A stretch of DNA of 64,000 nt from Petrosia ficiformis. Lineage: Eukaryota; Porifera; Demospongiae; Haplosclerida; Petrosiidae. Both the position numbers and the translations under genes were made by a program. The stretch lies in contig OX345637.1 in assembly GCA_947044365.1 (NCBI GenBank), positions 5,938,501 through 6,002,500 of the forward strand. Direction: 5' to 3'. The notes beneath the pieces are model-generated. The model searched no databases and had not been told where the DNA came from. It saw nothing but the letters and a program-made list of their open reading frames with translations. Shown here piece by piece: positions 23,433 to 33,559 of this stretch. Each line of letters starts with the position of its first letter. The first letter of the stretch is position 1.

Positions 23433-23489
23433 GTGTGTCTATCTGTTATATACATGTAATTATACATGCAGGTTTATTTTACCCTACAG

Positions 23490-26400
23490 GCAGTATTTCA
23501 AGATGAAGAAGAGGATCGTGATACATCGTTTGTAAGTGAAAACACAGATTCACTGTACCTCCCAACACCACAAAGAAATTGGGTAAAAAATATCAAGCCA
23601 ATAACACTGCCAAAAAAGCTTTTTGTTGGAAGCCTTACTGAAGTAGATACATTTATTAAAATGACGAACGAAATTCGCCACTGTGTAACACCTGGTTGTA
23701 AAGGACAATTAGTTCCTTTGTCATTTGATACAAAGGGCTTGGGGGGTGCAGTTAAGGTTTATTATGGATGTGATGGCTGTGATATTTCAACTGTGTGTTT
23801 TGAAAGCTCACTGAAAAGTGAGTTACTTACCAGTAGCGAAATAGGTGCAGCCATTCAAGTAGGTTTTATTGTATCGGGCTGTATGCATGCAACCTACTGT
23901 AAAGTACTAAAGCTGTCCCTTGGACTTGATGCCGTCCGTATGGATAAATTTTACTCAACCGTCACAAGAATGTACCCTGTAGTGAAGGAGATGGTTGACG
24001 AGATGTGTGAGGAAGCTAAAGAAGAGATGAAGACAATGGATGAACACACTCTTGGCTCGTGGAAGCAGGCAGTAACGAGTGCAGACGCAGCATGGATGAC
24101 ACGTGGTTACCACTCCAAAAATGGCACATTCAGTGTTCGTAACTACTATAATGGAGCATTGCTGTATTACAAACACTTGTGCCAACGTGGTAGTGACAAT
24201 ATAGTAGAAGGAGAGCTATATAAAGGAACATCTAAATCCATGGAAGGATTTGCAGCGCGAGAGGTTATGCATCGAGCTAGAGAGGAAGGGATGAAACTCG
24301 CTGTCCATTGGCAAGATTCAGATTCATCTTCTGCAAAAGCAGTAGCGGAATGCTTTCCTGAATGCAAAATTATGATCTGTGGTGGCCATGCCGGCAAAAA
24401 TCACTTAAAAGCTCTGGAAAATTACTCCAAGATGAAGGCACCTTCGATAGATTTGATTAGAAAGCATGAAGACAGGTTCCCTCTAATAAATGGAGCACGC
24501 TGCCACTGTCCTAATCGCCACAGCCAAGGTTGTGGTTGTATTACTGATGCTTTTATCATGAGAGCACGTAATAACTTTTCTTACATTCTGACAGACTCTA
24601 AGTCTGCTGAAGAATTTGCGAAAAGGCTGAGAGTTCTACCCAGACATGTCCGTGACGAGCACGAGTGGGAAGTGATGGAAGAGGGAGCAGAGCCAACAAC
24701 AGAACACTGTGATTTTCATCCTCTCAAAGTGTGTAGCTGTGGCAATTGTGCCGATAAGGAAAACTTTGTGTGTGAAGGAAAAGATTACACTACGCGGTAC
24801 GGGCTCACGTGTGCGTTTCACTCTCTCCTTTATGAAATTGAGTGTGACTATAGAGCCTCAATGGCTGACAGCCTCGTTCATCCCGTGCTGAAAAGAGGCC
24901 ACTCCAATTGGTTGGAAGCCTCGCACAACGTATTCATCAGGTTCAGGTCAAAGGACATCAGCCTGGAGAGGCTTCACTACGAGGTTTCCACTAATTTGGC
25001 CCTGTTGCAGTCAAACATGACTTACATGTACGAGAAACGAGGTCCAAAGTATCACTGGATACCGGACCTGTATAAACGTCTGAATCTTCCAGTGTATGAA
25101 GGTATCCAAGAGGCTGTGACGACAGCCAACATAAAAAGAAGACAGCAGTTGGGCAGAGCAAAACAAGAGAAGGTTAAGAAAAGGAGAATACAGCTGTTGA
25201 AGTTACGAGTGAGAGATGCGACAGAGCGTCGTGAGTGGTCAAAGAAACACGGAGGTGACACGTATGGCGAGACCAAAGATACGGATTCCAAAGCCCCCGA
25301 GAAGAGTAAAGGTGGTGCCACACAAATAAACATATTGTGCAAGTGTGGATCAACATCTCACAGCCGGTCCACCCACAGGGACTGTCCTCTTAACACCAAG
25401 TACAGTAACGTATCGAGTATCGACCATTCAGAGGACTTGGTTTGTGACAAAGGAGATGTTGTTTACACTGCCAAATATCAATGTTCTGATGATGCAAATA
25501 CACATACGGTGTTAAGTGACGACGAATCGACCTTTAGTGACTCGAGCCTCGAAGGAGACTATCTCGAGGACAGTATGATATATGACAGCGATGACGAAAC
25601 ACAATGTACTTGTGGTGCTGAAGGCAGAGGCTGCAGAGCTCACAAGAAAGCTTGCCCCTTGAATCCTCATTTGCTGTATCAAGCGAAACCTGCTGCTTCG
25701 ACGCCTGTACGTCCTCCAAATTCGACCCCTTTCAAAGAAAGGAAACGAAGCAGTCTTAAAGTAACCCCGTTTCCCACAGCCAAGAAGAGCAAACTCTCAA
25801 CTCCGTGCAGTACCACACAGAGTGCGAGAGTACTGGCAGAATCCTTCAGTCAAGACTCTTCTTCTCCCGAAGAGGACCTATACTGCTTTTGCCGAGGAAG
25901 AGATAAAGGAAATATGGTGGAATGTGATGGATGTAATTGCACATTTCATTGGTTTCACTTTGAGTGTGTGGGGATCACTGAAGCTCCCGAAGGTAAATGG
26001 TACTGTGATGACTGTTCACAAGAACTCAATATCGATGACTTGTGTGTCGAATCAACTCCTGTACGTCCTCCTAATTCGACCCCTTTTAATGACAGGAAAC
26101 GAAGCAGTCTTAAAGTATCCCCGTCTCCCACAGCCAAGAAGAGCAAACTCTCAACTGCGTGCAGTACCACACAGAGTGCGAGAGTACTGGCCAAATCCTT
26201 CAGTCCAGACTCTTCTTCTCCCGAAGAGGACCTATACTGCATCTGCCGAGGAAGAGATGAAGGGAATATGGTGGAATGTGACGGACAAAATTGCACGTGG
26301 TTTCACTTTGAGTGTGTGGGAATCACTGAAGCTCCCGAAGGTAAATGGTACTGCGATGACTGTTCACAAGAGCTCAGTATCGACGATTCGTGTGTAGAAT

Positions 26401-27011
26401 GCATAGGCGAAAGCCCAGCCACAGTAACTGTGACCGGCCCACTGCCCACTGAAGAGTGGAAAAGTGCTGCCAGAGATGTTATTGCTAAATTGTCTCGTTG
26501 TGAACTAACTGCTCGGTCTCAACGAGTCCAGAAAATTCCCTGTAGAGATATCGAGCCCCACATTCGTGATAGAGTTCGGGGCGATGACAACTGCCTATTC
26601 AGAGCTTTATCTAAAGAAGTTACAGGAACCGAATCTAACCACCGAGCTGTTCGTCAAGCAATTGTTAATTTCATGACACACAAAGATAATGCTTACCGTT
26701 TCTGTAAGGACTGCTTTGCAGGTGACACTCTTGAGGCAAACCTTTATGAGCCTATTAAGAGTATGACCGGTTACATCAAGGAAAAGAAGCTGGATCAGCG
26801 TGGATGGGGAACTGACCGCGAGATTAGAGCTTTTGCTACCCTGTGTCAGATTGATGTTTGTACATACTCTGACAATGGGTCCAGTCGTGCTTGGCTGAAG
26901 TTTTCCCCCCTCTTTTGTAACGAGCACTGCATGCCCAAGTCAGACTACAAGATCTACCTATTCCACACAGAGGAAAGGAACCACTACGATCGTGTGGTTC
27001 CTTCTGTATAA
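23490..27011 (+). CDS. gene A main exon: Mutator/Kolobok-like transposase with two PHD fingers and OTU protease
   Basis: The exon starts at the acceptor ccctacag before 23490 and runs 1,173 codons to a stop (residue numbers below count from an in-frame ATG at 23466). In order: a zinc-binding segment near 76-110 (HCVTPGCKG, CDGCD); a DDE-type transposase core with SADAAWMTRGYHS at ~203-218, VHWQDSDSSS at ~279-288 and CGGHAGKNHLK at ~303, the pattern of Mutator-like/Kolobok transposases; a Cys-rich region; a basic stretch; two ING-type PHD fingers at ~804-851 and ~922-968 (MVECDG, WFHFECVGIT, GKWYCDDC) that by family would read methylated histone H3; and an OTU domain at ~1010-1181 with GDDNCLFRAL (catalytic Cys) and a C-terminal HYDRVV (catalytic His). 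The exon is fully open, so it is either a recently active element or a domesticated gene. Confidence 0.82.
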   Translation, partial: AVFQDEEEDRDTSFVSENTDSLYLPTPQRNWVKNIKPITLPKKLFVGSLTEVDTFIKMTNEIRHCVTPGCKGQLVPLSFDTKGLGGAVKVYYGCDGCDISTVCFESSLKSELLTSSEIGAAIQVGFIVSGCMHATYCKVLKLSLGLDAVRMDKFYSTVTRMYPVVKEMVDEMCEEAKEEMKTMDEHTLGSWKQAVTSADAAWMTRGYHSKNGTFSVRNYYNGALLYYKHLCQRGSDNIVEGELYKGTSKSMEGFAAREVMHRAREEGMKLAVHWQDSDSSSAKAVAECFPECKIMICGGHAGKNHLKALENYSKMKAPSIDLIRKHEDRFPLINGARCHCPNRHSQGCGCITDAFIMRARNNFSYILTDSKSAEEFAKRLRVLPRHVRDEHEWEVMEEGAEPTTEHCDFHPLKVCSCGNCADKENFVCEGKDYTTRYGLTCAFHSLLYEIECDYRASMADSLVHPVLKRGHSNWLEASHNVFIRFRSKDISLERLHYEVSTNLALLQSNMTYMYEKRGPKYHWIPDLYKRLNLPVYEGIQEAVTTANIKRRQQLGRAKQEKVKKRRIQLLKLRVRDATERREWSKKHGGDTYGETKDTDSKAPEKSKGGATQINILCKCGSTSHSRSTHRDCPLNTKYSNVSSIDHSEDLVCDKGDVVYTAKYQCSDDANTHTVLSDDESTFSDSSLEGDYLEDSMIYDSDDETQCTCGAEGRGCRAHKKACPLNPHLLYQAKPAASTPVRPPNSTPFKERKRSSLKVTPFPTAKKSKLSTPCSTTQSARVLAESFSQDSSSPEEDLYCFCRGRDKGNMVECDGCNCTFHWFHFECVGITEAPEGKWYCDDCSQELNIDDLCVESTPVRPPNSTPFNDRKRSSLKVSPSPTAKKSKLSTACSTTQSARVLAKSFSPDSSSPEEDLYCICRGRDEGNMVECDGQNCTWFHFECVGITEAPEGKWYCDDCSQELSIDDSCVECIGESPATVTVTGPLPTEEWKSAARDVIAKLSRCELTARSQRVQKIPCRDIEPHIRDRVRGDDNCLFRALSKEVTGTESNHRAVRQAIVNFMTHKDNAYRFCKDCFAGDTLEANLYEPIKSMTGYIKEKKLDQRGWGTDREIRAFATLCQIDVCTYSDNGSSRAWLKFSPLFCNEHCMPKSDYKIYLFHTEERNHYDRVVPSV
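25699..26400 (+). repeat. in-frame tandem duplication of the PHD module (~354 bp x2)
   Basis: Sequence from tgtacgtcctcc through the PHD finger repeats with high identity at an offset of about 354 bp. The first PHD has an extra residue pair in the CDGCNCTFHWFHF region, while the second has regular C4HC3 spacing. Confidence 0.85.
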
Positions 27012-27049
27012 AATCACAGAGTACATGTAATCGGTACGAACCACTTACA

Positions 27050-27240
27050 CATAGCAGATGTGGTGGGAACAGTGAGTACATAACTCATGTACCACGTGTG
27101 GGTGGCATGTATGTATTCATTTGGACCAGTCACATGTATGTACATGTACACGTGTGGGTGACATGTAACGCAATGTGTATGTGCTCAGTGTTGGTGTCGT
27201 GTATCACGTGTGGGTGGCATGTATACCGACACTGATTGAT
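27050..27240 (+). repeat. minisatellite-like cacgtgtgggtggcatgta repeats
   Basis: Three to four spaced copies of a cacgtgtgggtgacatgta-like phrase lie directly downstream of gene A, in its likely 3' UTR or flank. Confidence 0.5.
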
Positions 27241-27744
27241 TGTGTAGCTTTTACAGACTGAAGACTGAAGCATAGAGTAAAAAAGAAGGAATGTATTTTT
27301 TTGTTGAGTTACAACAGTATTTACAATTAACCTAGTGTATAATTTAAACTAACCCCTTTGCCCTTGCTGGCCGAGGGCAATGGGGATATTATTTCTCTCC
27401 ATCTCTCTCTTGCTCTCTTTGCTATATGTTTCAAACATCTTCATGTGTACCAATGACTGGCTATACGTAATATAGTCACGATGCTTTTGACATACGGTTT
27501 TGTTTGAAACATGTAGTAGGATAGAGTAGCAAGGGAGAGACATAGTTTTTTTTTTTGTTGCTATTGCACAAAGTTTCACTTGCGTATCTGTTGTGTTTGT
27601 GTATTGTTCTAAGGTTGTTGTTAGGCTTTTATAAATCTACATGTACATGTATGTGTCATATCAAGACCAAGATGTCTGGTTTAGGGCTGCAAGTACACAC
27701 CCATCTTTGATGGTTTAAGACGTGTGCTTGTGTGCTCTTTCCAG

Positions 27745-28075
27745 ACTTCCTGTACGCACCCCGTCATTAGACGGGTTTACAAGTAGCGTACATGGATCAA
27801 GACCACAAGACCAAAACTTCCTGTACGCACCCCATCGTTTAGATGGGTTTACAAGTAGCGTACATGGATCAAGACCACAAGACCAAGACTTCCTGTACGC
27901 ACCCCATCATTAGACGGGTTTACAAGTAGCGTACATGGATCAAGACCACAAGACCAAGACTTCCTGTACGCACCCCGTCATTACACGGGTTTACAAGTAG
28001 CGTACATGGATCAAGATCAAGACTTCCTGTATGCACCCCATCGTTTAGATGGGTTTACAAGTAGCGTACAGGAAT
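27745..28075 (+). repeat. 71-bp hairpin tandem repeat, five units
   Basis: Units start at about 27745, 27816, 27888, 27959 and 28022. Each holds an outer pair cctgtacgc/gcgtaca and an inner hairpin cccgtc..gacggg. Two units have cccatc..gatggg instead, so both sides changed together. One unit has an A-C mismatch and one a G to C change at the loop. A single-unit copy with the same 3' flank lies at 33,316-33,445. Confidence 0.85.
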
Positions 28076-28309
28076 GACAATGGTGGGAATGACAATCCCT
28101 ACCCTACTGTGAACCACTCAACGTGTGTTCACAAGGGATTGTGCATCTCTTACTCTGTCGTGATCCATCTTGTATGGTGAGCTTCCTAGTGCAATCCTGA
28201 TGGTGAGCAGCCAGCTCGCATGTCAATGAGACATGTGTATGAGACGCTGGTTTAGGGATAAGCAGAGTGAGAGAGGGTGGCAGGGAGGGGGGCTTGCGAC
28301 ACAGTGACA

Positions 28310-28520
28310 CCTTCTCGCGATGGTGCAGGCCGTCACTCTCTTTGCAGACATACATGTATGCAGGGTATGGATACAGTGAGCCGATTTTGTGATTTTCACA
28401 TTTTAGCTTCTTGCATTGTTGGACAACGCCCTGCTGGAATGGCTGTTTCCAGTGGAAACAGCCATTCCAGCAGGGTCTTTCCACACCACTGCATATAAGT
28501 CTACCAAGAGTGTGCTGAGA
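28310..28520 (+). repeat. segment duplicated at 38,325-38,500
   Basis: Both copies share tggtgcaggcc, gtatg..atacagtgagccga and gctgtttcc..cacacca. This copy alone contains an extra inverted block that forms a palindrome. Confidence 0.75.
28429..28475. repeat. perfect palindrome, 23-bp arms, 1-nt spacer
   Basis: Left arm ccctgctggaatggctgtt plus tcca and its exact reverse complement flank a single g. The related copy near 38,430 lacks the second arm, so the palindrome is a derived local inverted duplication. Confidence 0.95.
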
Positions 28521-28824
28521 TCACTGTAAACTGTTGTGGGGGCTACTGTTAGTTCTCACGTCAGTTAAGTAGTGTTGTTTTAGTTAACTATAACTACATC
28601 CCCTTTCAGTAGTTAACTACCTAGTGTATAACTAAAGCCATATGGCCCATAATGGGCACTTTTTGAAGTTAGTTTGCGGCATACTGTAACTGTAACAAAG
28701 AAGTAGTCATTATCGTCATACTAAAACAGCACTACTGATTTAAGCAAGCCTCACTCTTACTCTGTATTTTACATTGAGGGACTAAATAATTGTTGTTCAC
28801 CTTTTTTTAATTGAGTATATGTAG

Positions 28825-31270
28825 GTGAAGAACAAACAAGCAAGTGGACACACAGAAAACTATGGTATTGTATTATTTGTATAATTGTAAATAGGCTAAT
28901 TATGAAAAAGTGCATATTACTAGCCTACAGATGATATGTACAGTATGTGTGTAAGTGTACTCAAGCCTACAATTGATATGTACATGTACTGTATAGTGTG
29001 TACACCTGATATGTACATGTATGTGTATGCTGTACAGTGCGTACTTAAGCCGACAATTAATATGTACATGTACTCGAGCCTACACTTGACATGTACATGT
29101 ATGTGTGTAGTAATCCATAACAGTAAGTAATAGTAGTAGTAATCTACTAGGTTATAGCAGTAGTAATATATTACATTGACCTCAGAGGTAATAGTAATAT
29201 ATTGTAATTGACCCCATGTCTGTAATATGTATTTAATGATCTTATGACGTTAAACTATACACTATAGTACATGTAAGGGTATTAAGTTACAGTATAATCA
29301 TGCATTAACCTTATGATATTAACTATAGTATATTAACCTTATAATATTAAACTATACGTAATGGTTATAAGATGCCAGGCTAGGTGGCCATATGTCAGTA
29401 TGTACATGTACGTGTATGAATACATGTTCATGTATGTGTATTGTGTCGCGCATTTTATTTTAATTCATAAAATCATAGTAAATTTGGTTAGTTGTAGATA
29501 TTTGAATAATAATTATTATTTTACATGTATTTTTTTGTGTTTTTTAGAGTTAGCAACTTACAAAGGCTCCTATTCTTCATCGACCAGCAGGAATATATAT
29601 ATGAGATACACATCTGATGAATACAAGGTAAATACAAGGTAAAAGACCACACCCCTAATTAAATTTGTTATTCTACATATACATGTACATGTATGTTGAC
29701 TGGATGTGTGATAATTGATATAGTTATAGTGATCGTAATTAATGTAGTGTATAACAATAGATGTTTGGTTTTATTAGTCTTGGTTGTTTTAGTTGACTAT
29801 AACTATATCTAAAACCCCTTTTATTAGTATGGATGCTATGACTTTTGGTTAACTCAACTATAACTAAATTACAATTATATATTGTAAAAATGTTACTGTA
29901 ATTAACTCAACTGAAACAAGATATGTAGAGAAAAAAGTATTCCTATGACTGCTTTGTGGTGTCCAGCATTCAGTAATCATGGCTGAGTTTGGGAATCGAG
30001 CTAGCTAATGGCAAAATGAGTACTCTTATAAATCGTAATACTACTATACCATATTCTCACTCACGAGTTTACAAAAATAACGAAGACTATCAGACTGAAG
30101 CTGTTATAGAAGTCTCTGAGGGAGAGGAGAAAATAGCAAAGAGTAATCGCTTGTTGGGAAGATTCACATTGCCTGGTTTGCCTCCAAGATTACGTGGCCA
30201 GATTGAGATCCCAGTTGCTTTTTCACTGGATGCAAATGGTGTTTTGGAAGTGAGCATAACTGTTAGTGGTGAAGCTGGATCCACAAAGAAGCTAGTTATT
30301 AAAAAGACAAAGGTCTTCTCACTGATGATGAGATTAAAAGTAAGAAAAAATTGTTGGCTAGCAGGAAAAGAAATGCAAAACTCAACTAGTTCTTTTAATG
30401 TATTGATTTGTGAATGTAAAAATATATTATAATAGGTAACAGTTATTGAAGTATAAAAATTACAATTGATATCACCTTGGTAATGGTTGTAAGAATGACT
30501 TTCTTTAAAGGCAGTGTCTTTGGTATGTCTTGTGGAATTACTTCACTTGTTAGCCAAACCTCTTGTTAATAATCACAATCCACATCTTTATGCTATGGTT
30601 ATGATTTAAGTATTGCCATGGTAACCAACCAAAGGCAATAGTTTACTCGGTAAGTAAATGAAACATAAACAAATACCTATCTGCACATTTTAATTTGACT
30701 CTATACATTATTGAACAAATCTTCCCATGTTAACACCTAATATACCCTTATTATCACTTCATGCTGTGCATTTTTGAACTTTTATTAGACATAGTAAGAC
30801 CTCATGTTAAATATGTAAACAAAAAAAAAAGGGTATTTCTTGAATATTATAATTGTGATGTTGTGAAATTTTCACTACTGCATGTACATTGCCAAAAGTG
30901 TAGATGCATACAGTAATACATTTGTACAGTAAGGGACAGAAACTTATTGTTGTATAATTACTATATAGATTGTGGAGGCTCCCTGATGATCTACTGTGTG
31001 TAACATTAGCACAGTTTGAAGAATGTCTCAATACCTGGTAAGTTTAACAAGCATATACACATGTACATACTTACACATTAGGGTTAACATGTGGTTCTGC
31101 AGACTAATTTATGTAAGGTCAACATGAGGTCTTTTCAAGTGTTTACTTAATCTTGTAACCACAGCGGTACAGGATGGATGAGGGATAGAAGAGAGCCAGA
31201 AAACATTGCATGTGCATGTGCAAACTTTACTGACACACACACAGAATTTGTGTGTCCAGATACTACGTTT
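28825..31270 (+). CDS. gene B, 5' exons (unknown protein)
   Basis: Four predicted exons join in phase with GT-AG borders: 28825-28864, 29548-29638, 30969-31037 and 31165-31270. Pieces of the product: VKNKQASGHTENYE, LATYKGSYSSSTSRN, LWRLPDDLLCVTLAQFEECL and GTGWMRDRREPENIACACAN. Split codons complete correctly at all three junctions (G+AG, AG+A, TG+C), which is unlikely by chance. No known domain is recognised and the start codon was not found; it may lie in another exon upstream. The second intron contains an Hsp70 fragment. Confidence 0.55.
29921..29982 (+). mobile_element. MITE family 1, left end only
   Basis: Matches the left end of the family (agaaaaaagtattcctatga through cagtaatcatggctga) and stops exactly where Hsp70 homology begins. 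No matching right end follows. Confidence 0.65.
29983..30389 (+). pseudogene. Hsp70 substrate-binding domain fragment
   Basis: Translation gives LSLGIELANGKMSTLI, RNTTIPYSHSRVY, RLLGRFTLPGLPPRLRGQIE and FSLDANGVLEVS, the beta-sandwich substrate-binding domain of Hsp70 chaperones in correct order. Near 30,298-30,306 (an A-run) the frame shifts, and the next conserved piece, DKGLLTDDEIKSKKKLL, is in another frame before a stop at 30,387. The ATPase domain and most of the C-terminal lid are absent. It is a non-functional gene fragment in an intron of gene B, fused at its left side to a family 1 MITE end. Confidence 0.85.
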
Positions 31271-31543
31271 GTAAGAAGTATGATTGATATATGGGAAGTG
31301 TTGCATTGTCTTTTTTTGTATGTATATCAATCTTATTTCTCAGAAATGTACATAGTATGTATATGTATGTATGTTGTGTTATGTTGTGTATGTTGTGTAT
31401 GTATGTTATGTACATGCATGCATGTTAACAATATTGTGTGAGCAGTTTTTATGATGAATTGGCTCAGTATAATTGCTGAGCACCTTAGTACGAGGCAACT
31501 AATCTGGGAGTGTACTCAGTGTAGTGAAATCTCGACCTTAGTT

Positions 31544-31544
<1 letters not shown>

Positions 31545-31583
<39 letters not shown>
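31545..31583. repeat. (TA)n microsatellite
   Basis: A pure TA run of about 40 bp in the intron after the 31165-31270 exon. Confidence 0.9.
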
Positions 31584-31587
<4 letters not shown>

Positions 31588-31639
31588 GTGGGACAATCAT
31601 TGGAATACTTTATGTCTTGTTTGTTCCATCAATTAGTAT

Positions 31640-32296
31640 ATTATTTTTTGCTTTTCTCATAGTTTCCAATCCAGCTCTGTTTGTGTCAAAGGGTGATACT
31701 TACATTAATGTAACTAATACAACAAGAAGACCTTAGGTTGACTTACAGATATCCAGGTTAGCCTCTGGGTGTACTTAAGATATTGCTATGGGGCTAAGTG
31801 TTAGCTGTTGATATTGCTATTCACACACTTGTAAGGATAATCTCAACCCAGAAGAGGAATGGAGGTGGACTTTAAATTTATTCACATTAATAAAATTTTG
31901 AGAATTAACCATGGATGTCATCAGTAGCATTTTTGAAGCCCTTTGATATTTTTCAACCACATTTCTAGTTTTTTACGCAAGACAGTCTACTAAATGTGCT
32001 TTAAGTTTGTGCAAAAATCCAAAAGTTATAAGCAATCCAACTTACAAAGACGCTAAGTGTGGGTGTTGGTACTGGCCAACGCACTTTCAAACACTCGCCT
32101 TGTTGCTTTCCTCCCACTAACAATCCATGATTTTGGTATCTATAACATTGTTAGAAGGTCCTCTGTCTAGTAAGTTAAAGGTTTGTGTTGTGTAAAATAT
32201 AAAAGTTATGAAGGAAAATATTTAGTATGTACATTCGTGAATTAATTGGTAATTTTGAATTTGATCTAAAACCACCAAACTGCCAATTAAACGAGC
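31640..32296. other. intron/intergenic sequence, partly repeated at 39.9 and 41.6 kb
   Basis: The stretch ttgctttcctcccactaaca through caattaaa is a diverged relative of the 39.95 and 41.57 kb duplicates. The 870-bp element copy B is inserted directly at its end. No coding exon is recognised. Confidence 0.5.
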
Positions 32297-33165
32297 GCCG
32301 TCGGGACGGGACCCTCGCCTACGTGGCAAGGTAATACAAACTATAATTTCGAAATATAATATGCCAAAAGATTATAATTATCATTGCTCGTTTGTATGGT
32401 CATATAATAATGAGAATGTTTACTTCAGATTGTTTAGTTTGTGTATAAAACATATTAAGTTATAAAACCGTACTGGCATGTTAGTTTTTATAATAATATT
32501 ATAATAGATATAGATATATATATATAATATATATATATATATAAATTATATAAACTAACATGTCACTACTTATTACTTAGTATGATTATACTAGTCTCTT
32601 CCTTGTCTATACTATATGTCTTACATTTTAGTCTCTGTATTATCTGAAAGAAGAAAGAAAGATCCTCAATTCGTCTTGTGAAATATTCCACAAAGACAGC
32701 ATAGACAGATCCTCAAAACTGCTGACGTTCGAATAACGTGCACAGCACATGACTTGAAATTGAAATAGGCGGAGTTTGAAAGTAATGGAGAATGCTTGGA
32801 GCCAGTACTCGATGTTGTAGCAACCACTACCCAAATTTTGTTTGCTTTTATGTAGTGCTTTGCTAGCGATAGTCATGATACAGGAGTAGTTATGTTTTGA
32901 TGTGTCCAGATGCCTCCACGAGTCTTCTCAAGTCTGGAAACAGTAATCGTGAGTTATAAACATTGTGATAACTTTATAACCGAAAGGTTTAAGAAGAATT
33001 CCTACGTTATTTTTTTTCCTTGTATAATTTGAAGTCTACCAGTACCTCTTTTGAAATGTCAATGTTTTTATTTTTCCAGAAAAATTGCTAACACACACAC
33101 ACACACACAGACACACAGACAAAACGATTACCGTACCCTTCCGCCTACGCTACGCGGCGAGGGTA
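32297..33165. mobile_element. ~870-bp repeat element, copy B
   Basis: Near-identical to 21,296-22,163, with a constant offset of 11,001 bp over most of its length. Differences are a few substitutions and a CA-repeat length change, which indicates a recent copy. Confidence 0.75.
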
Positions 33166-33180
33166 ACAAGTGTATATACT

Positions 33181-33266
33181 ATATAGAGAAAAAAGTATCC
33201 CTATGATTGCTTTATGGTGTCCAGCATTCAGTAATCATGGCTGACTTTATCATGCCTGAAACACTT
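33181..33266 (+). mobile_element. MITE family 1, truncated left end
   Basis: agagaaaaaagtatccctat through ctgactttatcatgcctgaa, then the match breaks off. It directly follows the 870-bp element. Confidence 0.65.
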
Positions 33267-33315
33267 TGGAAATTTTGTCATGTTATTCTGGGTTTATTGG
33301 TAACTTGATCAGAAA

Positions 33316-33445
33316 AAGACCAAGACTTCCTGTACGCACCCCATCATTAGACGGGTTTACAAGTAGCGTACATGGATCAAGTAGCGTACAGGAATGACAA
33401 TGGTGGGAATGACAATCCCTACCCTACTGTGAACCACTCAACGTG
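33316..33445 (+). repeat. single-unit copy of the 71-bp hairpin repeat
   Basis: One unit with inner arms ccccatc/gacggg, followed by the same flank (ggaatgacaatggtggga) as the five-unit array at 27.7 kb. Confidence 0.8.
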
Positions 33446-33559
33446 TCTACTGATGATTGCTCACCTTATAAGCATGAAATATCTATTTGCTCACAGCAAG
33501 TATGAGTTGGAGGGTTACAACTTTGCACAAGTATCTACCTCTACCTGCAACCAATGAAT

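Noticed and set aside
23466..23489. The ATG at 23,466 as the true start of the transposase-OTU protein
   Set aside because: The first eight codons lie in a pyrimidine-rich tract ending in cag, which reads better as a splice acceptor with the exon starting at 23,490.
27745..28075. CRISPR-like array
   Set aside because: The units are contiguous hairpin repeats with no variable spacers, in a eukaryotic context.
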